64,000 nucleotides of DNA from Clostridia bacterium. Lineage in GTDB: Bacteria > Bacillota > Clostridia > Christensenellales > Borkfalkiaceae. This document shows, piece by piece, positions 25,807 to 35,185 of this stretch. Every line of letters begins with the position of its first letter. The first letter of the stretch is position 1. A model generated the notes under the pieces. That model did no database searches. It had not been told where the DNA came from and saw only the letters and a program-made list of their open reading frames with translations. The stretch is taken from the NCBI GenBank assembly GCA_017626495.1, contig JAGAIP010000003.1, positions 310,001 through 374,000 of the forward strand, in the 5' to 3' direction. Position numbers and translations under genes: made by a program.

Positions 25807-26664
25807 TTAAGCATTCTGTTCCAAAGAGTGGATCATATCCAATACCAAAGAAGTCTTCTTATTTAAAAATTCATAAGTAAGCTCGTCCTTTGTATAAGGA
25901 TAGATGCGGATCAACTTTTGAAGTAAGGAATAGTAAATCTCAATTACATAATCGGCGTTGATCTTCTTAATTTCTTCCAAAAGCAAATCACGGAATACGA
26001 TCAACCGAAGAACGGTATTCATATCAATATCCCTTTGGAAACGATACGACCACATAACTTGAACGTCTTGCAAAAGTGTACCGATATCCAAAAACCAAGA
26101 GTCGTAGAAAGAGTCCAAGAAGTCGATAAAATACAGCGTATCATTCTTTACAATGATATTTTCAAGCGTCATATCGCCGTGGCATTGCGTGGGTGTTAGC
26201 TTGCTCCAATCGTGCTTTTCAAGCAATTCCAATGAATCCTGAATAACCTTATTATCCCGAAAAGCCAAGGCGCTTTTCAGACTTTTAATTTTTTTTGAGA
26301 AAATCTCCATCGCTTGATTTTCTTCTGTTTCTAAGCTACTCTTAGGTACGAGGTTTTCTACCAACGTGGAAACCAAACCTTTGACTTTACCGATTTCCAT
26401 CGTTTGAATATACTTTGCAAGCGTGATACCCTGCACATATTCCATATCAAAATAGAAAAGTCCATCTTCCGTCATTCCGCTATTTAATACTTTCGGAGTC
26501 TTAATATATCCACCTTGAAAAGATGCCTGCTTCTCGCACTGCACCTTCAAACGAGGATTATAATCCGAATCTTTGGAGAATTTACGAACGAAAGTATTAC
26601 CGTTATCATCTTCGATCAATAGAATTTGACAACCGGAATGACCGCCTAAATTGTACGTATTCAT
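25807..26664 (-). CDS. Aminoglycoside/choline kinase-like phosphotransferase
   Basis: A 285-residue small-molecule kinase of the APH fold. The Brenner motif is TQCHGDMTLENIIV (near 165), followed by the metal-binding Asp in YFIDFLDSFYDSWFLDIGTL. The N-lobe is reduced (FVRKFSKD with the Lys). In glycan loci such kinases phosphorylate choline, a sugar at C1 or a polyol for later nucleotide activation, in the manner of LicA. Here it lies between two nucleotidyltransferase genes, so it probably makes the phosphate they activate. It shows no resistance-gene hallmark. Confidence 0.8.
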   Translation of the reverse strand: MNTYNLGGHSGCQILLIEDDNGNTFVRKFSKDSDYNPRLKVQCEKQASFQGGYIKTPKVLNSGMTEDGLFYFDMEYVQGITLAKYIQTMEIGKVKGLVSTLVENLVPKSSLETEENQAMEIFSKKIKSLKSALAFRDNKVIQDSLELLEKHDWSKLTPTQCHGDMTLENIIVKNDTLYFIDFLDSFYDSWFLDIGTLLQDVQVMWSYRFQRDIDMNTVLRLIVFRDLLLEEIKKINADYVIEIYYSLLQKLIRIYPYTKDELTYEFLNKKTSLVLDMIHSLEQNA

Positions 26665-26680
26665 TTTGTTTTTCCTCTTT

Positions 26681-27427
26681 TTACTCCAACTCTTTGAAAT
26701 ACTCCGAGCTCATTGCCGCTTCATATTCCGTAGGCGTTCCAAAGGGAATATGGAAATCTACGGAGTAGTTTTTAATTTTAGCATTATGCTTGCACATAAC
26801 GTTATAGATACCGCTTACAAAAAATTCACTATAACTGCAAGCCATCAAATATTCTTCTGCAGATTCACGGAATAACTGTGCGCTGCGTACCCAATATGCA
26901 CCGCAAATCGCTTGATTGCTGACAACTTTCTTCTCTACCGTACCAACGATTCTTTCGTTCTCATAAGCGATATAACTAAATTGAGGCTCGTTGGATTCAA
27001 ACGTAAGCAAAGCACCATCATAATCAGCATTCATGGAATTCATATCTTCATTGAATGCTCTACAACAGAACATGTGATCACAGTCATTGAAAAGAATAGG
27101 CTGATTATCATTGATATGTTTTAATCCAGCCAAACAAGTCATAACAGGACCGGATTTTACTTCTTCAAAATCAACGGCTTCTATGATCGCATCGGGAAAA
27201 TACTTCTTGATTACTTCATCGATTTTGAATTCTTTGATATGCTGTTTCAAAACGACGAACGTAATATCTGCCAAATCAACGTACTTTTCGATGGATCTCG
27301 TAGCCCAATATAAAAACGGTTTACCATTGATTTCAATTAAGGGCTTGGGCATTATAAATCCATTCTTGAAAAATCGAGAACCTGCTCCTCCCATCGGCAT
27401 GATTAAATGTAATTTTTTATTTAACAC
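26681..27427 (-). CDS. Sugar-phosphate nucleotidyltransferase family protein
   Basis: A 248-residue nucleotidyltransferase: LIMPMGGAGSRFFKNGFIMP, then KPLIEINGKPF, is the NTP-binding loop, and LFNDCDHMF near residue 115 carries the metal Asp. It is shorter than RmlA and closest in size to LicC-type enzymes. It starts with GTG, with GGAGG eight bases before. It would join a nucleotide to a phosphorylated sugar, polyol or choline-like group; the product could be used by one of the glycosyl- or phospho-transferases. The nucleotide and substrate cannot be decided. Confidence 0.85.
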   Translation of the reverse strand: MLNKKLHLIMPMGGAGSRFFKNGFIMPKPLIEINGKPFLYWATRSIEKYVDLADITFVVLKQHIKEFKIDEVIKKYFPDAIIEAVDFEEVKSGPVMTCLAGLKHINDNQPILFNDCDHMFCCRAFNEDMNSMNADYDGALLTFESNEPQFSYIAYENERIVGTVEKKVVSNQAICGAYWVRSAQLFRESAEEYLMACSYSEFFVSGIYNVMCKHNAKIKNYSVDFHIPFGTPTEYEAAMSSEYFKELE

Positions 27428-27446
27428 CTTGCGACCTCCAATCTTT

Positions 27447-28427
27447 TTAACGTCTTAAAATCTTTTTTGCCATCCGTATTAAGAAGTTTTTTGTACTCCA
27501 AATGAATCTTGCCATAGGAAATGAAAAAAGAGCAACCCGTAAAAATGCTTTATTTTTCTTGTTTTTTTCAGCTTTTAACGGTTTTATACCATCTTGCCTG
27601 ATATATGTAGCGATTTTCTTCTCCAATTCTCTATTGTGATATCCGCAGGAAACCATGGATCGAAATGTTCCGCAAATCCATAATTCGCTACTCAAACGAG
27701 CAGTTTCTTCTAATTCAGGATAATTCTTTTTGCAGTCTTCAATTATTCTTGTCCATGATTGAAAATCATTGTCTAACTTTAACGGATTAAATTTCCCCCT
27801 TGATAAAGAAGAAGTATTATTGTACCAGTTATATTTTGTCGTGTTGAATTTTACGATTCTCTTCGCATATTTACACGCAACGTAATTCATATATAAATCT
27901 TCAGAATAACGCAAAGTGTTGAAAATATCCTCATTATCCAAAATAAATCTTTTATAAACCTTATCCCATAATGCTACAGAAATACAGTTATAATTCAAAT
28001 AGTCCGCTACTAAAGAATTTCCTTCCTTGATGATTATTTTATCATTATTTCCCATATCTCTTGCATTACTGATATGGGTTCTACATTCAGAAATGTCCGC
28101 ACTGTATTCTTCAAGATGTTTGATATGTTCTTCTATAAAGTTATTCTCATACCAATCATCTGAATCGCAAAATGCTATGTAATCACCGGTACTTTCTTTT
28201 ATTCCTTTACTTCTTGCAACGCCTACACCGCCATTATCTTGATTAATAAGTACAATTCGATCATCTTCTTTCGCCATGTTTTCAACAATGGATTGTGTAT
28301 TATCTGTTGAACCATCGTTGACGACAATTACTTCAATGAAGGAATACCCCCCCGTGATGCTCTTAATTGCTCTTTCTATAGTTTTCTCCGCATTGTATGC
28401 AGGAATGATAACTGAGACTTTTTTCAT
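27447..28427 (-). CDS. Glycosyltransferase family 2 with G7 tract
   Basis: A 326-residue GT2 enzyme. VSVIIPAYNAEKTIERAIKS, VVNDGSTDNT, NGGVGVARSKG and IAFCDSDDWYE are intact, and a basic amphipathic C-terminus may tether it to the membrane. A G7 tract (28353-28347) encodes TGGY at about residues 26-29. The frame is open here; loss or gain of one G would abolish the enzyme. It lies between the tailoring module and a glycosyltransferase. Confidence 0.9.
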   Translation of the reverse strand: MKKVSVIIPAYNAEKTIERAIKSITGGYSFIEVIVVNDGSTDNTQSIVENMAKEDDRIVLINQDNGGVGVARSKGIKESTGDYIAFCDSDDWYENNFIEEHIKHLEEYSADISECRTHISNARDMGNNDKIIIKEGNSLVADYLNYNCISVALWDKVYKRFILDNEDIFNTLRYSEDLYMNYVACKYAKRIVKFNTTKYNWYNNTSSLSRGKFNPLKLDNDFQSWTRIIEDCKKNYPELEETARLSSELWICGTFRSMVSCGYHNRELEKKIATYIRQDGIKPLKAEKNKKNKAFLRVALFSFPMARFIWSTKNFLIRMAKKILRR

Positions 28428-28436
28428 CTTTACAAT

Positions 28437-29672
28437 TTACTCCCTATTTTGAGCCAACCATTTTTTCTGCTGCTCTACCAACCGATTCAACAGGTACTCT
28501 GCAACAGCATCACCATTGAAATGTGTTTTAACGTATTCACAACCCGTTTTTGCAATCTGCTCTAACTCTGCTTGATGCTCGTCCATTTGATAGTACTCAA
28601 TAACTCGTTTCAAATCTTCTTTCGTTCCGTCATACGTTATGTAATGCGTACCGGGAATCAATCCCCAATCTCTGTATGCAGGCATATCCAAACCGATATA
28701 AGCACATCCGCAAGCCATACCCTCTACAAAACCGATACCGGGTATACCCAAGATTTCTTCCCCGACAATACACATTTTATAATCGTTAAACGCTTCCACC
28801 ATATCAAACGAATAGTATTTCTTCTGCTTGCCTACATGGAAACGATTGTAGATTCTTTTATACAATTTTACAAATATAAAATCTTTGGGATTGATTTTTT
28901 TACCTGCATTATCTTCCAGATAATCGCTCGATGTACAGTAAATCGTATCCTTAAAGAACTCAGAATTATCCTTAATAAACTTCCTCGAAGGCTGGTCACA
29001 AGAATCTCCATAAGTATCTAAGAATTCCTTATGAAGCTTATAGGTAATCGTTCCCGTTGAAAAAGCCATGTTTTTACGCTCTGCAAACGGCTTTCTATTC
29101 TGAAAGCGTTCCGCATACACAAAAGGATGGACTACCCAAGGCTTATTGATTTTATAATATCTTCGATACAGTTCACAATTCGTCTCTAAGTTAACTTCTC
29201 CAAAGAGACAGCTAACATTTGCATCGTTGATAACCTTATCTTCATTCTCTCTTCCATGGAAATGAAGCATGCTCAATGCTTTGAAAGCATGTATACCCGA
29301 CATTCCACGATAGTTATCGTCGCAGATATTATAAAGAATAACCAAGTCGTCCGGTCTAATCTCTGACGACTTCTTGATTAACGTGATCTTCTTTCTATCT
29401 ATTCCATTTACCTTCATTGTCTTTCTATATTCAGCAAAACGGAATAAATTCAAAAACTTCATCAAAGGTTTATTGTCATTTCTAAGCCATGAAAAACCTC
29501 TGTCGTTGATATAATTACAGATTTCATATTTATCTGGATGTTTTAACAAATAATCCAACAAATACTTATGTTTTATTGCAGCGGAAAATTTAAAAATATA
29601 TACTGATGCCGTCTTTACAAGCATCCAATCCGAATGAAGATTTACAAATACAATTCGTTTTCTATCACTCAT
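28437..29672 (-). CDS. Glycosyltransferase, GT-B-like
   Basis: A 411-residue protein without a GT2 start. The C-terminal half has a GT-B donor-site pattern: EEILGIPGIGFVEGMACGCA, then YIGLDMPAYRDWGL, in which Glu and the Gly-rich turn occupy the place of the EX7E motif. The N-terminal half is unusual (FVNLHSDWMLVKTASVYIFK), so I am less sure of the acceptor domain. Its start overlaps the upstream GT4 gene by 4 nt, so both belong to the same assembly line. The family number is not certain. Confidence 0.7.
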   Translation of the reverse strand: MSDRKRIVFVNLHSDWMLVKTASVYIFKFSAAIKHKYLLDYLLKHPDKYEICNYINDRGFSWLRNDNKPLMKFLNLFRFAEYRKTMKVNGIDRKKITLIKKSSEIRPDDLVILYNICDDNYRGMSGIHAFKALSMLHFHGRENEDKVINDANVSCLFGEVNLETNCELYRRYYKINKPWVVHPFVYAERFQNRKPFAERKNMAFSTGTITYKLHKEFLDTYGDSCDQPSRKFIKDNSEFFKDTIYCTSSDYLEDNAGKKINPKDFIFVKLYKRIYNRFHVGKQKKYYSFDMVEAFNDYKMCIVGEEILGIPGIGFVEGMACGCAYIGLDMPAYRDWGLIPGTHYITYDGTKEDLKRVIEYYQMDEHQAELEQIAKTGCEYVKTHFNGDAVAEYLLNRLVEQQKKWLAQNRE

Positions 29673-30790
29673 TTTTCAAACAAGTCCTCCATTTCCTTTA
29701 CCATATGGTCTATGCTATATTCGTCAAGTTTTATAGGGTCAACTTTAAGCTCTATTTTTCCATCCAGAACATCGCTCAATTTCTCTGCCCAAAAAGAAGC
29801 AGATTCTTCCAAAGGAAGATACAGCAAAGAGCCGCAATTTGATTCCGGCGTCGTCGTCGTCGCTGTTACACAGGGCAATCCTGCTGCCTGAGCTTCGATT
29901 AAAACAATAGCAAGCCCCTCAAAAAGACTCGGCAAGAAAAATATATCCATACTGCGAAGTATTTCTGGAACATCCGATCTGGAACCCAACAGATGCATAC
30001 GATCGTTGATACCATACGTATCTATTCTGTCATGAACTTGTTCCTCCATATCCCCAGTGCCAACCCAGACAAAATCGCAATCGTCGCGTATACTAAAGAG
30101 TTCATTCATCACATCAACAATAAAAAACGGATTTTTCTGGAACGAGATTCTTCCAACTGTACAAATATTGTACTTTTTCCGTAGTCCCAGCTTTGTTTTC
30201 TTCTCTTCAAAATCAAAAGTTCGTTGATAATTTGAAAAGTCAATTCCATTGTGAACCACTTTTGAATGCTTATCATTTTTCCATTTTTCATTGAAAAGGA
30301 AGTCCATCGCTATTTCGGAACATCCGCCTCTGCGATTGGAAAAAGTCCAGCATAACCATCTCATTATACTTTGGTACAATCTTACACTCAGTGTTCTGCC
30401 AACCTGAAGCTCTTTTCCCTGCTGGGAATTGTGGGAATGACACGCACGAATCGGTACACCAGCAAGCCAAGCAACAAACAGGTTGGGTCCATTAAACAAG
30501 TCAATATTGGTTTGAAAAACATCATATTTACCATTTTTTAGTTCTTTATATAAAAGCTTAAGATGATTTAGTTTAGCCTTCAACCCATCATTTAAAGCAC
30601 AAGTTTTTATGATTTTTACACCTGTCGCTTCTAATTCTTGCTTGCGTTCTTCTGAATAACATTTTTCACCAGCCGATAATACAACCGTTACATCATAACC
30701 ATCTTTTATGAGCCCTTGGCTCAAATTGATAACAAACGTATCAGTCCCACCAAAAGCTATATCATTTTGCAAAATACATATTTTTTTCAT
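29669..30790 (-). CDS. Glycosyltransferase family 4
   Basis: A 373-residue GT-B enzyme. The N-terminus IAFGGTDTFVINLSQGLIKDG binds acceptor lipid or sugar; the donor half has GRISFQKNPFF and FFLPSLFEGLAIVLIEAQAA, the EX7E motif of GT4. It acts at the inner membrane face in building the repeat unit. It overlaps the polymerase gene upstream and the next transferase downstream by 4 nt each. Intact and of normal length. Confidence 0.92.
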   Translation of the reverse strand: MKKICILQNDIAFGGTDTFVINLSQGLIKDGYDVTVVLSAGEKCYSEERKQELEATGVKIIKTCALNDGLKAKLNHLKLLYKELKNGKYDVFQTNIDLFNGPNLFVAWLAGVPIRACHSHNSQQGKELQVGRTLSVRLYQSIMRWLCWTFSNRRGGCSEIAMDFLFNEKWKNDKHSKVVHNGIDFSNYQRTFDFEEKKTKLGLRKKYNICTVGRISFQKNPFFIVDVMNELFSIRDDCDFVWVGTGDMEEQVHDRIDTYGINDRMHLLGSRSDVPEILRSMDIFFLPSLFEGLAIVLIEAQAAGLPCVTATTTTPESNCGSLLYLPLEESASFWAEKLSDVLDGKIELKVDPIKLDEYSIDHMVKEMEDLFEK

Positions 30791-31857
30791 AATTTAAACC
30801 TAAAAGGAATAAAACTTAATTCAGCATCTGGGCTATAAGGATAAGCCACAGTAAATAATAGAACAATATAAACAATTAGAGCAATAGTGACTATTGGCTT
30901 ATCCTGTTCTCTAAAGCAGTTGATTAATTGAGGGAATAGAATGACTTGAACATATAAAAAATATTCTGCTATTCTCTTTGTAAAGGCATTTGTAAAACCA
31001 ATAATTAATAAAATAACCCCTAGAATCATCATTATAATAAAGAGATCATTTCTTTTATCAAGTAAGAGTAGTTTTTTTCTAAAGAGAATAAACAATAGCG
31101 TTATACCTAAGTAAAGCCAAAAAGAAAGATTTTTTCCATATACTGAGCTTCCCGTATATTCCTCATATTTACCCTCCAAAAATAAACCAGCAAAGAAATT
31201 CAAGTTAATTACTACTAGAACAGAAATTGATATAATGCTTATTTTCTTTAGAAGAGAAATATTATCCCTTGAATTCCAAAGGAAGTAAACTGGGAAAAAA
31301 ACCAAAGCGGACGAATGAAATAAAAAGGCTATAAAGACTGTTAAAAAAAACTTGAATGGCTTCCTTTCCAAAACATATCTCATTGAATAGAAAGTAAAAG
31401 CCATTGCTATACCTTGTTTTATCGCAGAAAATCCAAATAGAACTGCAGTAAATAAATAGAAAAAAATTGATATCCAATTGATATCTTTCTTTTTCCAATA
31501 GTTTTCAAAAAAAAGAACAACCGGAACAAAGGATAATAATGAGGTCCATAGCAAAAATATACGGTCATTACCCGTTAGAGCTGATAACTTCTCAAAGAAG
31601 TAAAACAGAGGGTTTTCTATAAGATCTATTCTACCAAACTCGAAATCTTTTCCAACCAGCAAGTTAAAACCATCGATATAACTTCCATAGTCATTTCCCA
31701 CATTGTATCTTATAGTCGCTAAGAAAATTGGAAATACAATTATTAAAATAAAACGAAGTAATTTATTTTTAATATTCGACTTCGCTGCTATTGAAGAACA
31801 GCCAAAGCAGAAAATATAAAATAAATAACTACCGATTAGCGATAATTCTCCAACCAT
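30787..31857 (-). CDS. EpsG-family polysaccharide polymerase (Wzy function)
   Basis: A 356-residue membrane protein with about ten helices. The motif LATIRYNVGNDYGSYIDGFN near residue 45 is typical of EpsG proteins, and a large outside loop follows around residues 60-100. It joins repeat units outside the cell after flipping. The AGGTAAA-type site lies eight bases before the ATG. With the Wzx gene and the Wzz/kinase pair at the head of the locus this completes a Wzy-dependent pathway. Confidence 0.87.
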   Translation of the reverse strand: MVGELSLIGSYLFYIFCFGCSSIAAKSNIKNKLLRFILIIVFPIFLATIRYNVGNDYGSYIDGFNLLVGKDFEFGRIDLIENPLFYFFEKLSALTGNDRIFLLWTSLLSFVPVVLFFENYWKKKDINWISIFFYLFTAVLFGFSAIKQGIAMAFTFYSMRYVLERKPFKFFLTVFIAFLFHSSALVFFPVYFLWNSRDNISLLKKISIISISVLVVINLNFFAGLFLEGKYEEYTGSSVYGKNLSFWLYLGITLLFILFRKKLLLLDKRNDLFIIMMILGVILLIIGFTNAFTKRIAEYFLYVQVILFPQLINCFREQDKPIVTIALIVYIVLLFTVAYPYSPDAELSFIPFRFKL

Positions 31858-31864
31858 AAATAAT

Positions 31865-32416
31865 TTACCTCTTAATCAGTTTTGCAGGAACTCCACCATA
31901 TAAAGCATTTTCTTCAGTAAGGTCCTTATTTACCAAAGACATACTACTGATTTTTATGTTATGCGCAATATGAACTTTTCCAATAATATTTGCACCGACC
32001 CCAAGCGAAACACCATTCCCTAAAATGGGAGCATCAGTCGGAGGGAAATTTGAACCTCTGTTCCCGATACAATTATTACCATACAGTTCACAGTCATCGC
32101 CAACAATAGCACCCACATTGACTACAATATCATTATGGTAAATACGCAATCTTCTTCCGAAGATATTGGGTCCCAACTCTATATGTATTTTTTCGCCAAG
32201 TATATTCTTTTTTCTAGAATAAAAAGCCAAAAGAATCTTTCCTAATATCGACTTTTGATGAAGGCTATAGTACCCAATTTTTCTGCAAATAATAATATAT
32301 CTGCCTCTTTGATAAAGGGGATTATGAGTAAAAAAGCGGTATACTCGCTTCAAGCCTTTATCAAAGTAGTAAGCCTTGTCTTCTTTTATAATTTCTTTTA
32401 ATTCTTTTTTGTTCAT
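31865..32416 (-). CDS. Serine acetyltransferase-like hexapeptide O-acetyltransferase
   Basis: A 183-residue left-handed beta-helix protein with hexad repeats from about residue 90 (IVGDDCELYGNNCIGN, LGNGVSLGVGANIIG) and the end ENALYGGVPAKLIKR. An N-terminal helical part is like serine acetyltransferase. In this locus it most likely acetylates a sugar, not serine. It is seven bases from the polymerase gene and four from the GT2 gene on the other side. Confidence 0.88.
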   Translation of the reverse strand: MNKKELKEIIKEDKAYYFDKGLKRVYRFFTHNPLYQRGRYIIICRKIGYYSLHQKSILGKILLAFYSRKKNILGEKIHIELGPNIFGRRLRIYHNDIVVNVGAIVGDDCELYGNNCIGNRGSNFPPTDAPILGNGVSLGVGANIIGKVHIAHNIKISSMSLVNKDLTEENALYGGVPAKLIKR

Positions 32417-32419
32417 GGA

Positions 32420-33424
32420 TTACTTAACCTTCGATAATATGTAAAACGGAAAAAAAATTTTTAATCTGATAAATAATTTGAAATAAAAATAGATAGAACT
32501 AATAGGAAACTTTGATTCTTTGATAACTTTTTTATATGAATTATTATTTATATTCTTTTGGATTTCTTTTCTAAGTTCAAAAAAACTAATATTTCTGTAA
32601 AATTGTGTTTTAATAATATTAACCAGTTCGTGGAAAACTTTTTGATTTATTTGATCTTCAAAATTAAAGTTATCCATAGGCAAACAGTTAAGAAAATGCG
32701 TATATATCAACTCCATTCCATCCCACCTAAATGATTTTTTGTTTTTAGTCATTGAAGATGGATTATACCTATAGTTATACAAACACTTTCTTTCAAAATA
32801 AATACTGTTTGCATCATATACACACGGTATTACACAAGCTAAATCCTCACCGATTTTAATTTTCTGATCCAATTTTAATTGCTGCTTGACATATAATTCT
32901 CGTTTGAATGCTTTCGACCAAATTGAATAATTAAATTTCACAGATCCAAAAGAATAAATTAATTTTGGCAAGATATTATTTTCAATATCTGGTCTATAGT
33001 ACATACCATAATGATACTTAGTTAATATTTCCCTTTTAATGTTCTCATTACTTTCATAATAATTAAACGCAATGATATCAGGAGCTTCTTCTTTTGCAAT
33101 CTTGTAAAGCGTTTCAAGGTAATTTTTCTCTACCCAATCGTCACCATCAAGACACAAACAGTAGAGTCCTTTTGCAATTTTACATCCCGCTTGACGAGCA
33201 CTTACTAATCCTCCATTTTGTTTATGGATGACGATAATTCTTTCATCTTTACAGGCATATTCATCACATATCGCCACTGACCTGTCTGTCGATCCATCAT
33301 CAACAAGGATCAATTCATAATTGAGAAAATCCTGAGTCAAAACACTTTCAATACATTCTCTCAAATACTTCTCAATATTATAAATTGGGACGATTATACT
33401 AAAAAAAATTTCATTATCCCCCAT
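32420..33424 (-). CDS. Glycosyltransferase family 2
   Basis: A 334-residue GT2 enzyme with FSIIVPIYNIEKYLRECIES, LVDDGSTDRS, NGGLVSARQAG and CLDGDDWVE intact. The C-terminal third is helical and basic, ending in aromatic residues that suit membrane contact. It overlaps the GT4 gene by 11 nt. The start codon is ATG followed by five G (ATGGGGG), too short a tract to call unstable. Confidence 0.9.
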   Translation of the reverse strand: MGDNEIFFSIIVPIYNIEKYLRECIESVLTQDFLNYELILVDDGSTDRSVAICDEYACKDERIIVIHKQNGGLVSARQAGCKIAKGLYCLCLDGDDWVEKNYLETLYKIAKEEAPDIIAFNYYESNENIKREILTKYHYGMYYRPDIENNILPKLIYSFGSVKFNYSIWSKAFKRELYVKQQLKLDQKIKIGEDLACVIPCVYDANSIYFERKCLYNYRYNPSSMTKNKKSFRWDGMELIYTHFLNCLPMDNFNFEDQINQKVFHELVNIIKTQFYRNISFFELRKEIQKNINNNSYKKVIKESKFPISSIYFYFKLFIRLKIFFPFYILSKVK

Positions 33425-34571
33425 TTTCTTCCCCTAACAATCTCTTTCGATCTTCAAGAATATACTCAAATAATTTCATTTGCTCAAAATTTGTTTTTAC
33501 ATGTTCTATCCCAGCTTTCCCGTATTGTTTCGCAATATCTCGATCGTTCAATAAGCAAGCCATAGCATTTTTTAGATCTGCGCTGTCCTTTTTTGCAACA
33601 ATTAAACCTGTCTTTTCGTGAATCATTGCATCAGTAGGTCCGGGAATATTGGAAACGATTACAGGCAAGCCCATTGCTTCAGCTTCTATAACCCCCATAC
33701 CAAAGCCTTCTCGATAGCTTGGCAAAATATAACAATCCATAGCAGATAGATATTGTTCAACTACATTCGTATAGCCAACAAAAATCACCTTATCGGTTTT
33801 CATTGCCCAATTATACAGTTCTTGGTTTACTGTGCTATCAATTTCTGTTGGACCTATCATCATCAATCGTGCGTTATCATTTTGCTCTGCAATTACTTTA
33901 AATGCCGTAAATAGTTCGTTGATGCCTTTATCTCTTGTTATTCTTCCTACGAAGCCAAATACAAATAAACCATCAGACAAACCATATTGCTCTTGGATTT
34001 TTTTACGATATTCCAACTTCTTGCTTATATCAAATTTAGTTATATTTACTCCACAAGCACTTCCATTCCAAATTACGGAACCCTTTTCATTTGGATAAAG
34101 TCTTTCTTGATGAGAAAACATAAGATTGCTATTACTATCCGGTTCTATCCATGTAGAAAGACTACAAACCAACTTTTCTATGGCTTTAAAAATCTTACGC
34201 TTTATACCCGTAAAACCAACATACGCCATACCCCATTGACAGTAAAGTCTTACAGGGACTTTCGACATTTTACCTGCCAAAGAAGCATATAATGAAGCAT
34301 TCGGGGTTGAATACTGTATCAAATCGAATTTCTCTCGTTTGAAGATTTTTTTCATCTCAAACATAGCTCTTATTCCACCGATACTAATACCTCTTTCCAT
34401 ATGAACGGGGTAATAGTGAATATATTCTGGTAATTGAGCTTTGAACTTTTCATCAAAGTTACAAATCATACTTATATCCCAATCTGTATTCTCATGAATA
34501 TATTCCGCAGTCTTTAATACAAAAGCTTGAAGCGTTATCGGTACAGTTGTTATAAAACAAATCTTTTTCAT
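33414..34571 (-). CDS. Glycosyltransferase family 4
   Basis: A 385-residue GT4 enzyme. The start MKKICFITTVPITLQAF at ATG 34571 fits the family; upstream in-frame codons overlap the acetyltransferase gene and are ignored. Donor-site motifs are FGFVGRITRDKGI and LPSYREGFGMGVIEAEAMG. It directly follows the PglC/PglD-like genes, so it may add the second sugar onto the first lipid-linked residue, as PglA does. This order-based role is inferred. Confidence 0.9.
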   Translation of the reverse strand: MKKICFITTVPITLQAFVLKTAEYIHENTDWDISMICNFDEKFKAQLPEYIHYYPVHMERGISIGGIRAMFEMKKIFKREKFDLIQYSTPNASLYASLAGKMSKVPVRLYCQWGMAYVGFTGIKRKIFKAIEKLVCSLSTWIEPDSNSNLMFSHQERLYPNEKGSVIWNGSACGVNITKFDISKKLEYRKKIQEQYGLSDGLFVFGFVGRITRDKGINELFTAFKVIAEQNDNARLMMIGPTEIDSTVNQELYNWAMKTDKVIFVGYTNVVEQYLSAMDCYILPSYREGFGMGVIEAEAMGLPVIVSNIPGPTDAMIHEKTGLIVAKKDSADLKNAMACLLNDRDIAKQYGKAGIEHVKTNFEQMKLFEYILEDRKRLLGEENGG

Positions 34572-34573
34572 AA

Positions 34574-35185
34574 CTATTTCAATCGTTTTGCAGGCACGCC
34601 TACATACGTTCCTTTCTCTTCTATATCTCTTACCACCGCCGCACCAACGCCGATAATGACATCGGAACAAACTACAATACATTGAGCCGTTGCAACACCT
34701 GCACCGACAAATACTCTATCGCCTAAATGAACAATACCTGCAAGATGAGCTCCAACGGAAATATGACAATAATCCCCTATGATGCATTCGTGATCCACGG
34801 AGGAACAGGTATTAACGATACATCCTTTACCGATTTTAACAGCCGAATTGATTACAGCACCCGCCATCACAACCGTGCCCTTGCCGATTTCTACGTCATC
34901 TGCAATCGTAGCATTGGGGTGAATTAAAATTGCAATTTTCTTATTACTGTTCTCTAACTTAGTTTGAATTTTTTCACGGACTGCATTATTTCCGATTGCA
35001 ATGATAAATTTACAGTCATATTTACTGAAATCATCAACTTTACCGACAACGGGATATTTCCCACAAATAGTCAATTCATCATTGTCGTCCAAAAAAAAGA
35101 TTTCATCGTAGCCGTTCTTTTTAGCAATATCGGCAATGACTTTTCCGTGACCGCTTGCCCCTATAATAACAAGTCGTTCCATCAA
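34574..35185 (-). CDS. PglD/NeuD-like sugar O- or N-acetyltransferase (EpsM-like)
   Basis: A 203-residue acetyltransferase. The N-terminal Rossmann-like part LVIIGASGHGKVIADIAKK binds the UDP-sugar, and a left-handed beta-helix follows from about residue 90, with His in SVDHECIIGDYCHIS as catalytic base. PglD acetylates the 4-amino group made by PglE. It is coupled to the sugar transferase gene by a 4-nt overlap, the same set as Bacillus epsL-epsM-epsN. Confidence 0.9.
   Translation of the reverse strand: MMERLVIIGASGHGKVIADIAKKNGYDEIFFLDDNDELTICGKYPVVGKVDDFSKYDCKFIIAIGNNAVREKIQTKLENSNKKIAILIHPNATIADDVEIGKGTVVMAGAVINSAVKIGKGCIVNTCSSVDHECIIGDYCHISVGAHLAGIVHLGDRVFVGAGVATAQCIVVCSDVIIGVGAAVVRDIEEKGTYVGVPAKRLK

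Noticed and set aside
14836-28353. Poly-G tracts as pure sequencing error
   Set aside because: Not fully excluded, but error alone would not confine such tracts to one functional class of genes, and four of the six are in frame. Reported as a finding with this caveat.
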